Assembly: GCA_030411725.1 (NCBI GenBank)
Contig: MU839827.1
Span: 1,612,001-1,676,000 of the forward strand
Length of the DNA stretch: 64,000 bases
From: Echria macrotheca
Taxonomy: Eukaryota > Ascomycota > Sordariomycetes > Sordariales > Schizotheciaceae
Direction of reading: 5' to 3'
Under the pieces are notes generated by a model. The model saw only the letters and a program-made list of their open reading frames with translations, was not told where the DNA came from and made no database searches. This document shows, piece after piece, positions 56,128 to 64,000 of the stretch. Made by a program: the position numbers and the translations under genes. The first letter of the stretch is position 1; every line of letters begins with the position of its first letter.

Positions 56128-56144
56128 TGATAAGAAGCTTATCA
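56128..56144. promoter_or_regulatory. inverted GATAAG pair
   Basis: TGATAAG and CTTATCA flank AAG, making two oppositely oriented GATAAG sites spaced by three bases. GATAAG is the consensus for fungal GATA-type zinc-finger regulators (nitrogen, iron and light pathways). Binding here is inference. Confidence 0.5.
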
Positions 56145-56535
56145 AGGCGGGCAGAAAAAAAAGTTGCGCACGGACTCACAACCTTTCTGGCAACTGCCCT
56201 GCATCGGCCCCGCCACTTTCTACTTTCGGGTGGAGGCTCTGTTCAGCGATTCCAGTTCCAGTTCCACACGCCAAACGAAAAATCACAACAGCAGCGACTG
56301 GCAACTTCACCGGCAACTCATCTGCTAGCTGCAGAACCCGCTTTCTCTCCTGTACCAGCTAGCGATAATGTGACCGTCCAGTCACTCGGATCCTCTATTT
56401 CCCAGTTTCGTTCGATTGCGACCAAGCCGCACCAAGGTTTGCGCCATCGAATTCCACAAGGTTAGTCACGACGGCCACCACTGCCTCGCCTTCCTACGTT
56501 CTGCACACTTCTCCAAGGATTTATAAGCCACACTT

Positions 56536-56578
56536 TCTCTGCAGCACCTCTCAACTATCTCTGCAGCATCTCTCAACT
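56536..56578 (+). repeat. 21-bp CT-rich tandem duplication upstream of UPF1
   Basis: TCTCTGCAGCACCTCTCAACT (56536-56556) is repeated at 56558-56578 with a single base change, period 22. It lies 70-110 bases before the UPF1 ATG, in what is probably the promoter or leader. Confidence 0.75.
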
Positions 56579-56648
56579 CTCTCTGTTGCTTCTGTCTAAC
56601 CGATCCACCTGAGCTACAGATACCGGTGCCCCGCGCCATTCCTTCGCG

Positions 56649-59600
56649 ATGGAGGGCGCCTTCACCCACCTGGGAAACCACCTCGTTTCTGACTCGGCAG
56701 CGGCTATTAAGGCTGGAGGTGCTGACGAGTTGTCTAATATCGACCCTGACGAGAGCCTGCTCTATAGCGCGTACGGAGGTCGCGGTCCCCGTGGAGGTTT
56801 AGGGAATGCCCGACGCCGCCACGATGATGATGATAACGAGACCGAAGTCTTCGACGACGACGATGAAGAGAGCCTCGCCAGCGTTCCTGTTGATGGCATG
56901 AAGGGCATGAAGCTGAACGCTCCGGAGGAGGAGAAGGAGCTGCCCGCCCATGCGTGCGCGTATGTTGCATTGGACTCTGGCAACCGTCACAAGATCATAC
57001 TAACTCTTCCCAGGTACTGCGGTATTCACAATCCCGCCAGCGTTGTCAAATGTCTCGCTTGCAACAAATGGTTCTGTAGCGCCCGCGGCAACTTTTCGTC
57101 CTCCCATATCGTCAACCACCTTGTTCGCGCCAGGCACAAGGAAGTCCAGCTTCACCCCAAGTCCTCGCTCGGCGATACGGTTCTCGAATGCTACAACTGC
57201 GGAACAAAGAACGTATTCATGCTCGGTTTCATTCCAGCGAAGTCGGACACTGTCGTGGTGCTGCTCTGCCGCCAACCCTGCGCTGCACAGACATCCACAA
57301 AAGACATGAGCTGGGATATTTCGAGATGGCAGCCGCTCATCGAAGACCGATCGTTTCTACCATGGCTTGTACACCCCCCGACCGATGCCGAGCAACTGCG
57401 AGCTAGACACCTCACCCCCCCTCAGATTGCCAAGCTCGAGGAGATGTGGAAGGAGGTTCCGGGAGCCACGGCGGCCGATCTGGATAAAGGGGTTGGTGTT
57501 GACGATGATCCGCACCCCGTGCTTCTCAAATATGACGACCCCTACCACTATCAGAACATCTTCGGCCCTCTTGTAAAGATGGAGTCTGATTACGACAAGA
57601 AGCTGAAGGAGGCACAGTCCGAGGATGGCCTCCAGGTCCGGTGGGATTACGGCCTCAACAACAAGCACTTGGCAAGCTTCATCCTCCCAAAGATCGAGTC
57701 GGGCGACGTGAAGCTTGCGGTGGGCGATGAGATGCGTCTCAAATACAAAGGCGAGCTTCGTCCCTCATGGGAGGGCGTTGGGTATGTTATCAAAATCCCC
57801 AACAACCAGTCGGACGAAGTCACGCTCGAGCTCCGCAAGTCACCAAACGACAAGTCAGTACCAACGGAATGCACCATGAACTTCTCAGCCGATTACGTAT
57901 GGAAGGCCACGTCGTATGACCGTATGCAGTTCGCCATGAAGACTTTTGCGGTCGACGAACTGAGCGTCTCTGGATACATTTTTCACAAGCTTTTGGGCCA
58001 CGAAGTTGCCCTCGCCGCCCTGAAAACGCAGATGCCGCGCAATTTCCATGTTCCTGGTCTCCCGGAGCTCAACCCCCGACAGATTACCGCCATCAAGACG
58101 GTTCTGTCCAACCCGTTGAGTCTCATCCAGGGTCCTCCGGGAACAGGCAAGACAGTAACTTCGGCAACCATTATCTATCATCTGTGCAAGCTGAACACAA
58201 GCCCCGTGCTTGTATGTGCGCCGTCCAACGTCGCGGTCGATCAACTCTGCGAGAGGATCCACCTCACGGGCCTCAAGGTTGTCCGCCTGACGGCCAAGTC
58301 GCGTGAGGATGTTGAGTCTTCAGTCAATTTTCTCTCCTTGCATGAGCAAGTCCGCATGAACGACACGAACACGGAGCTGGCGAAGCTTGTGCAGCTCAAG
58401 AACGAGCAAGGCGAACTCTCCTCGCAGGACGAGAAGAAGTACAAGCAGCTGACGCGGTCTGCCGAGAGGGAGATTCTCAACAATGCCGACGTGGTTTGTT
58501 GCACTTGTGTTGGCGCTGGCGATCCGAGGTTGTCAAAGATGAAGTTTCGAAACGTCTTGATCGATGAGTCGACCCAATCGGCCGAACCTGAGTGCATGAT
58601 CCCTCTTGTTCTCGGATGCAAGCAGGTTGTACTCGTCGGTGACCACAAGCAGCTGGGTCCTGTCATCATGAACAAGAAGGCAGCCAAGGCAGGCTTGAAC
58701 CAGTCCCTCTTCGAGCGGCTGGTCAAGCTCGGCCTCGTCCCTATCCGACTGAACGTTCAGTACCGTATGCACCCTTGCCTTTCCGAGTTCCCGTCCAACA
58801 TGTTCTATGAAGGGTCGCTCCAGAACGGCGTGACGGCAAACGACAGAATCCGCCGCGATGTTGACTTCCCGTGGCCCGTTGCCGACATGCCCATGATGTT
58901 CTGGTCGAACCTGGGCAACGAAGAAATCTCGGCATCTAGCACGTCTTATCTCAACCGCACCGAGGCTTCCAATGTCGAGAAGATTGTCACCCGGTTCTTC
59001 AAGGCCGGTGTCAAGCCCACTGATATCGGTGTTATTACGCCATACGAGGGTCAGCGCAGCTACATTGTCAGCACTATGCAGAACAGTGGCACGTTCAAGA
59101 AGGAGCTCTACAGGGAAGTCGAGGTTGCCTCGGTTGATGCGTTCCAAGGCCGCGAGAAGGATTTTATCGTCCTCTCGTGTGTGAGATCCAACGAGAACCA
59201 AGGCATCGGTTTCCTTTCTGACCCCCGTCGTCTGAACGTCGCGCTTACTCGAGCCAAATACGGCCTTGTCATCATCGGCAACCCAAAGGTCCTGTCCAAG
59301 CACGAGCTATGGCATCACCTTCTTATTCACTTCAAGGATCGCAACTGCCTCGTGGAGGGCCCTCTGACTAACCTCCAAATTTCTCTCCTCCAGTTTGGCC
59401 GGCCCAAGACAGCCTTCCGTCCCCCCAAGAGCCAAGCGCAGAATGTTGCCAGTGGTTATTCCAACGGCCGTTATGGCGCGATGAACCTGCCCGGACGTGA
59501 CTACGAGACCGGATCGATGCTGTCTTATATCCCAGATGACGTCTCGTCTATTCATGGGTCCGCGCTGGGCGGAGCTGGTCTAGGATCTGCTTATCCGCAG

Positions 59601-59981
59601 ATGTTTTCCAACTTCCACCCCGAGCAATGGCCAGGTCTGCCCGGCACGGGCCCGAGTGGACGGCCTGGCGCCAAAGGCCGCGGTCGCGCAACCGAGAGCG
59701 TCGCCGGCGAGAGTGTGGCCAACAGCGAGCTGACGGATGCTACGGCCAGCGTGATCGGCAGCAAAGGAGTTGGTCAGGGCGGTGCCAGCCTCGGTGCCGG
59801 CCTTAGCGAGGCCATCGGCTCGGCTCGTCCAACATCCTACAGCCAGAGCGATCGGCTCAAGCAATATGTCGAGAGCAGTGGGCGGATGGGCGCGGGCAAC
59901 GGATACGGTCGGCGATTCGACGACGACGAGAAAAGCGTTAGTACGGCTTTTGCTAGCCAGATCGGATCTGGGTTCGACTGA
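56649..59981 (+). CDS. upf1: Upf1/Nam7 superfamily-1 RNA helicase, NMD
   Basis: UPF1 is the ATP-dependent 5'-3' RNA helicase central to nonsense-mediated decay. Exons 56649-56959 and 57014-59981 give about 1092 aa. The intron is called because removing it joins HACA to YCGIHNPASVVKC, the start of the Cys/His-rich UPF2-binding domain (residues about 100-260, with CLACNKWFCSARG and ECYNCGTKN). Helicase motifs follow: GPPGTGKT (about 476), VLIDESTQSAEP (about 620), GDHKQLGPV, NVQYRMHP (about 685), VDAFQGREKDFI (about 807) and LTRAKYGLVIIG (about 848). The C-terminal 180 residues are Gly/Ser-rich with several SQ dipeptides (for example SYSQSDRL), possible phosphorylation sites. The intron is 54 nt, in frame and stop-free. 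No truncation is seen. Confidence 0.97.
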   Translation: MEGAFTHLGNHLVSDSAAAIKAGGADELSNIDPDESLLYSAYGGRGPRGGLGNARRRHDDDDNETEVFDDDDEESLASVPVDGMKGMKLNAPEEEKELPAHACAYVALDSGNRHKIILTLPRYCGIHNPASVVKCLACNKWFCSARGNFSSSHIVNHLVRARHKEVQLHPKSSLGDTVLECYNCGTKNVFMLGFIPAKSDTVVVLLCRQPCAAQTSTKDMSWDISRWQPLIEDRSFLPWLVHPPTDAEQLRARHLTPPQIAKLEEMWKEVPGATAADLDKGVGVDDDPHPVLLKYDDPYHYQNIFGPLVKMESDYDKKLKEAQSEDGLQVRWDYGLNNKHLASFILPKIESGDVKLAVGDEMRLKYKGELRPSWEGVGYVIKIPNNQSDEVTLELRKSPNDKSVPTECTMNFSADYVWKATSYDRMQFAMKTFAVDELSVSGYIFHKLLGHEVALAALKTQMPRNFHVPGLPELNPRQITAIKTVLSNPLSLIQGPPGTGKTVTSATIIYHLCKLNTSPVLVCAPSNVAVDQLCERIHLTGLKVVRLTAKSREDVESSVNFLSLHEQVRMNDTNTELAKLVQLKNEQGELSSQDEKKYKQLTRSAEREILNNADVVCCTCVGAGDPRLSKMKFRNVLIDESTQSAEPECMIPLVLGCKQVVLVGDHKQLGPVIMNKKAAKAGLNQSLFERLVKLGLVPIRLNVQYRMHPCLSEFPSNMFYEGSLQNGVTANDRIRRDVDFPWPVADMPMMFWSNLGNEEISASSTSYLNRTEASNVEKIVTRFFKAGVKPTDIGVITPYEGQRSYIVSTMQNSGTFKKELYREVEVASVDAFQGREKDFIVLSCVRSNENQGIGFLSDPRRLNVALTRAKYGLVIIGNPKVLSKHELWHHLLIHFKDRNCLVEGPLTNLQISLLQFGRPKTAFRPPKSQAQNVASGYSNGRYGAMNLPGRDYETGSMLSYIPDDVSSIHGSALGGAGLGSAYPQMFSNFHPEQWPGLPGTGPSGRPGAKGRGRATESVAGESVANSELTDATASVIGSKGVGQGGASLGAGLSEAIGSARPTSYSQSDRLKQYVESSGRMGAGNGYGRRFDDDEKSVSTAFASQIGSGFD

Positions 59982-61292
59982 GGTTCCCAACGACAACTGG
60001 CTGGGTGCGATTCCAAGCGAAATGCATACGCAACCACGAAACTTCAGTGACATGCGACATGTTACGCTACGAATTCGAACCTAGGCCTGGCAAATGAGCT
60101 AGCGAATCCTCAATCTTGCACCGGCACGTATCACAGGCTGGAAAGAGGACGAAGTTCCGGGACGCCCTTCTCGGGCTGGATGGACAATCTCAGTCCAGCA
60201 CGGCAAACGAGCTCGGACCCCGTTCTCATCACACGATGTTCCTCGCACATGTCGAGCATTTGGCTGTGCCAGCAGACCAGAGCTTTCACGAGGGCCGTAG
60301 ACAGCCGCAGAGGCTATGCTATTCGACCTCAAAGGCGGGGCGAGTCAGAAGAGAAGGTGAGGTGTGAGGCTCGGAAGTCTGGGTTCTGGCCCGTCGGGCT
60401 GAAGACCGAAATTGCCTATTTTTGGCGAGCAGCGTCTAGGCGAGAGGTGTTGCTTCTGTGGATGAGGAGGACAGGTAGACTTCGGGAACGCTCATTAGAA
60501 GTCTGCATAGGTGGTTTGAACCGTGGGAGGCTCCCGATAGAAGATTTCCCTTCACCGACCGCATCACGCTCCCTCGTTGTATTTTGGTAGTGGATTGGTA
60601 GTTGATAGTTGGCGCAGCCGTGGGCGATAGCCAGAAGTAGCCAGCGAAGAAAATATACATTCGTTTTACCAGCATGTTATATCCGCCAGCTCGTCAGCTG
60701 GACTGTCCCTGAATACGAGTCGGAAGGATGTCGGCTCGTGTCGTGCATGGCTGTCAAATCATGGGACGAAACACCGAGGCGGATAGGGTCTTGGCGGTGA
60801 GATGGACGATGCCGGAGTGTGGGCGGGATTTCGTCAGAGGCGCTCCGAAGTGGCATGCCCTGTTTGAGGGGGTTTGAGGAGGGCTGCGATTGGGCGGCCA
60901 GACGCTGGAGTGCAGCGACCAGGTCGGCATGGACCCTGGAAGGAGCGCTTTGGGTGGCGGTGTCGACGACCGCAGCGACCAAGCGGCGCCGTGGTGGGCA
61001 TGTCTCAGGCCTTTTCAGGTTTTATGTTCTGCTTCATCCGGTCTCTCTCCCTTTTTTGTTCTTCTTTTGATTCGGATTTAGTTTTTGCTTTGCGAACATA
61101 CATTGTTTGGAAGAAGATTGCAAGTCGCAGTTTTTGTATCGGACATCGACAAACAGAGCACACCCTTGAACCCGAACTACAACTCACTCCACTGCTTGCG
61201 GTGGTGTTGAACCTTCTTGGACGGCTAATTGACTTTCAACTATATTGTCGAAAAGGATCGGCATCAATATCTACCTAAGGAGAAAATTGTTT
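59982..61292. other. intergenic region UPF1/AhpC-TSA-like gene
   Basis: Left part is the UPF1 3' UTR side. The right part (61030-61292) is a T/C-rich stretch typical of a fungal leader. Frames at 60116-60590 and 60874-61278 lack ATG-plus-family support. Confidence 0.5.
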
Positions 61293-62586
61293 ATGATGGC
61301 CGCGCCGCTGCCGGAAAAGCCCGCCGCTATGGCTACGGCTGAATCGGCCCCCGCTCCGCCCCCGACATCATCAGCCCAAACCGTCGCCGCGGCGGCCGCC
61401 GAAGCCGAACCCGACTTCAAGGCCGGCTCCGTCCCGGTCCCCGTCGCCGATGCTGAGCCGACAAAGGTCGCTACCGATCCCGCGCCGCAGCCAACAGTCC
61501 AAACCGCCGCTACGGCGAATGGTGCCAGCGTGCCCGTCGAGAAGGTGTCGACAGAGTCGGCTGAACGGCCCCTCGCCCACCATGACGACGACAGCACGAA
61601 CCCGGCCGACTTTGACGGCGCCGTCGACAGCAACAACGACCTGCCGACGGCCGAGACACTCGCGCGCATAGACGACTACGTGGTCCTCGACCGGGACCGC
61701 AAGACGCATACCTTTCGGAGCTTGTATACCGGCAAGCACTGCGCGCGCCGGGTGCTGATAATCTTTGTGCGGCACTTTTACTGCGGCGTACGTTTTTTTT
61801 GGTCCCTTCCCTTTTTTTTCTCTGTATAATATAATACTAACACAAATATAAAAACAGAACTGCCAAGAATACCTCCGCGCCCTCTCCTCGTCCTCCATCA
61901 CCCCCGACGCCCTCCTCCGCCTGCCGATATCCACCATGATCGCCGTCGTCGGCTGCGGCGACCCGGGCCTGATCGACATGTACGCGTCAGCGACAAACTG
62001 CCCGTTCCCCATCTACGCCGACCCGACGCGCAGGCTCTACGCCGAGCTGGGCATGATCCGCACGCTCGCGCTCGGCGCGCGGCCCGCGTACACGACGCAG
62101 AACCTGCTCAAGAGCTCTCTGGCCTCGGTCGTGCAGGGTCTCAAGCAGGTGAAGCACGGGCGGGCGACCAAGGGCGGCGACGCGCGCCAGGTCGGCGGCG
62201 AGTTTTTGTTTGAGCCCATGGAGCTGCAGAGTCCCGTGACTACCCCCTGGGGCGACGGCGAGAAATCAGCTATGGGCGGGTTTCCGTTCGTAAAGGGAGG
62301 AGGACCTGAGAAAAGATCGTCGGATACGAGCCTCGATGGGAAGGGTGAGGATTACGATGGGCGGGGCGTCGAGGAGAAGAGGGTCACGTGGTGTCATCGG
62401 ATGCGGACGACGAGGGATCATGCGGAGATTCCCGAGCTCATGGAGGTTCTGGGCTTGGATGGGACGGGTATGCCGATTAAGGATCTGAAGCGGTGGAGTC
62501 GCGCGGTTGAGACGAGGAAGGGGACGGGCTTGAGTATGGCGGGTCAGATGAGTGCTATGAAGGCGCAGGCTGGGACTGTGTCTTAG
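61293..62586 (+). CDS. AhpC/TSA-like thioredoxin-fold protein (PRXL2/AAED1 type)
   Basis: This is a thioredoxin-like antioxidant-family protein of the kind grouped under AhpC/TSA 2, similar to animal PRXL2C. Exons 61293-61787 and 61858-62586 give about 407 aa. The start is MMAAPLP at 61293, since the frame upstream opens only at TTG. The first 120 residues are Ala/Pro/Thr-rich and disordered. The thioredoxin-type core begins at LARIDDYVVLDRDRKTHTF. It then reads RRVLIIFVRHFYCG joined by splicing to NCQEYLRAL, giving a CGNC (CxxC) redox motif at about residues 163-166. Further core motifs are IAVVGCGDPGLIDMY and FPIYADPTRRLYAELGM. A long charged insert follows, then VTWCHRMRTTRDHAEIPELMEVLG. 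A redox role is inferred from the CxxC; the substrate is unknown. Confidence 0.8.
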
Positions 62587-63141
62587 TGGGCCGGAGCTGG
62601 AGTCGCGTCGGGGCCCCCGGTGGACTGGGATGATTAATGACGGGAAAAGCTTTTGCATTCTTGCAATGAATGGGTTTGCTGGGGATAGCCGGTGTCTGGG
62701 GTTTTACAGTTTGGCTTTTTGGGCTTCCGGCTTCTTCGTTCTGGCTTAGATGCATTATGCATTGTGTTACAATGGTCCGCGTGGAGTTTTCACATCGCGT
62801 TTGGAGGGAGTTTCCATATTAATTGATTTTCTATGGCACTTGATGTTTGCGTATTCAACCAGGTCATGGCAATGTCAGTTTTCACTACAAGCTCTCTGGT
62901 AACAGTCTAGTTGCTGATAACTTCTCCAGGCCCAGTCAGTTTCTACATGCCGGACTAGTCTCGCCAGCATCTACCCCTGCCTGGACCCTCTACTTTTCGT
63001 ACGACGGATCAACCTTGAGCTCGATACCGTTCCACATTATGATATGAAAGCAGTTACTCCGGTCGATAGTCGGTTAGGCATCCTGCGTTTCCCTTTGTAC
63101 TCCGCAGCGGCCGGCTCCAGGGCCTCCCCAGCATCATCGTC
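62587..63141. other. convergent 3' flank region
   Basis: AT-rich sequence between the AhpC/TSA-like gene and the converging membrane-protein gene, presumably both 3' UTRs. No supported gene. Confidence 0.5.
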
Positions 63142-64000
63142 TCAAGAGCCCGCTTCCGGCTCAGGAGATACACGAACGATACGAGGAGAAGAAGCCTGAA
63201 TCTCGGGAGACGAGGGCGCCGACTTTCCCGGGCCGTTTGATGCGGTAGAGCCCCCGTTACTCGCGCCAGAATAGTGCGGCGCAAAGTTTGCTATGCCCTC
63301 CTCTGATCCCGAATACGCTCGGATATATACACCGCGAGGGACCGGCAGAGGCGGAGACGGCGGCTGCGGTAGCGTGATCAACACAGGCCGGCGAGTACTC
63401 TCATCTACTGCTAGTTAATACATGGCCCTTTCAAGTGTGCGGGTGTCTAGTTACCATCCGTCTCGCTCCCGCCGTCCGCTCCGCACAGGCAGAGCTGGAT
63501 CACGACGAGTGTCATGAAGGAGGCCCCGACCAAGAGAGGTATAAGCTGCGCCGGCGTCGTAGCCGCGTTCACATTAGAAATGTTATTCCATGTGATGGTT
63601 AGCTCGATGGCACTGATGAGGATGGGTGTCACAAGGAGGTCGCATGCCGTTTGGAGCCTTTTGAGGGTATCTCTCCGCGCGTGGCTAGTTATCTGAGTCA
63701 GTGTCACTCCGTGGCCGGTCGGGAAGAAAAAGACTTGCCTTATTCTCTGCCACCGTCTCAGCCGTCTCCGTCTCCTGCGGCTCCGCGAGGATCCGCCTTC
63801 GGTCGATATCCAGCCCGCCTCGGCCAGAGCAATCACGACAGTGCCGCCGGCCACGCCAAACAGGAGGATCGAGTTGAGCGCCCGAAACCCGGGACTTTGT
63901 AAATCGGCCGGCTTGAAGACAAAGCCAACCTGCTGCTGTGGCTGCTCACAGCTCTCGCCCCCCGGTCCTCCTCTTCCATTGGCATAGAAAGCGCTCGAGT
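63142..64000 (-). CDS. multi-pass membrane protein, 3' part (5' end outside window)
   Basis: I do not recognise the family. Three exons are read in the visible part: window end to 63739, 63684-63455, and about 63410-63142. The visible protein begins in a Gly/Gln-rich segment with one Cys, then FVFKPADLQSPGFRALNS. A hydrophobic helix follows (ILLFGVAGGTVVIALAEAGW), then a strongly basic Arg/Ser loop (RSRRRRRRLRRW). Two further hydrophobic stretches come next (LLVTPILISAIELTI and LIPLLVGASFMTLVVIQLCLCG). The Pro/Ser-rich C-terminal tail ends at TGA 63142-63144. At least three membrane spans are therefore present. The first visible intron (63738-63685) has a GC donor, GCAAGT, and the second acceptor is a possible tandem TAGCAG. 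The start and localisation are unknown. Confidence 0.5.

Larger units (their letters stand above)
56024..56648. promoter_or_regulatory. divergent promoter IMP4/UPF1
   Basis: 625 bases between divergent ATGs. It includes an inverted pair of GATAAG sites (56128-56144), a TTATAAG element near 56520, and a CT-rich tandem leader repeat (56536-56578) just upstream of UPF1. An open frame at 56115-56465 has only a TTG start and is not called. Confidence 0.6.

Noticed and set aside
1..64000. CRISPR arrays, bacterial operons, tRNA genes, transposase genes or a secondary-metabolite cluster
   Set aside because: I found no regularly spaced repeats, Shine-Dalgarno-led gene runs, convincing A/B-box tRNA pairs, transposase motifs or PKS/NRPS-type frames. 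The tRNA scan by eye is not exhaustive.

Overview
The window reads as nuclear DNA of a filamentous ascomycete. Eighteen recognisable protein-coding loci sit on both strands at roughly one per 3.5 kb. Most are split by short introns (about 45-110 nt) with GT(A/G)NGT donors, CTAAC/CTGAC-type branch sites and CAG/TAG acceptors. There are no operons, Shine-Dalgarno sites or CRISPR arrays. The protein families (Rad52 beginning MPAPGDQH, Sts1/Cut8, a Barentsz-type EJC protein, a four-ZZ Nbr1) fit Pezizomycotina, and the overall look suggests Sordariomycetes, perhaps Sordariales. That placement is inference. Exon coordinates were built by hand from splice signals, reading phase and family conservation, and were not computed.

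Layout. Positions 1-5985 are gene-poor, with two weak orphan loci (3556-4231 minus, 4478-5016 plus). Then come the TOR subunit LST8 (+, 5986-7124), the SCYL1/Cex1 pseudokinase (-, 8192-10985) and a PHD-finger protein (+, 12141-14447). A 3.7 kb gene-free stretch follows, rich in CCTAGGTA-type motifs and simple repeats. Next are mitochondrial aconitase paralogue ACO2 (-, 18129-20584), RAD52 (-, 21697-23539), the proteasome tether STS1 (-, 24664-25685), nucleolar NOP13 (+, 27415-28734) and the autophagy receptor NBR1 (-, 29385-32018). Further on are a CofD/YvcK-like protein (-, 35056-36675), a Barentsz/MLN51 homologue (-, 39316-41548), an aspartic protease without a signal peptide (-, 44553-46017), aminodeoxychorismate lyase ABZ2 (-, 47505-48392), TOM70 (+, 48833-50914), the t-SNARE SSO1 (-, 52389-53546), IMP4 (-, 54857-56023), UPF1 (+, 56649-59981), an AhpC/TSA-like protein (+, 61293-62586) and the 3' part of a membrane protein (-, 63142 to the window end).

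The genes are housekeeping and cell-biology functions and do not form a biosynthetic cluster. Functional links across the window are the EJC/NMD pair (Barentsz and UPF1), ribosome biogenesis (NOP13, IMP4), mitochondria (ACO2, TOM70) and TOR/autophagy (LST8, NBR1). Four gene pairs are divergent: CEX1/PHD, STS1/NOP13, ABZ2/TOM70 and IMP4/UPF1.

The most distinctive signals are structural. Two genes start in micro-exons (6 nt in IMP4, 8 nt in RAD52). Several introns are multiples of three with no stop, including one in UPF1 itself, where retention would split a zinc-ligand Cys pair and escape NMD. There is also a candidate GC-AG intron, a possible tandem acceptor, and a palindromic CTACCTAGGTAG-like motif scattered through intergenic DNA. 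I found no convincing new multi-gene system.
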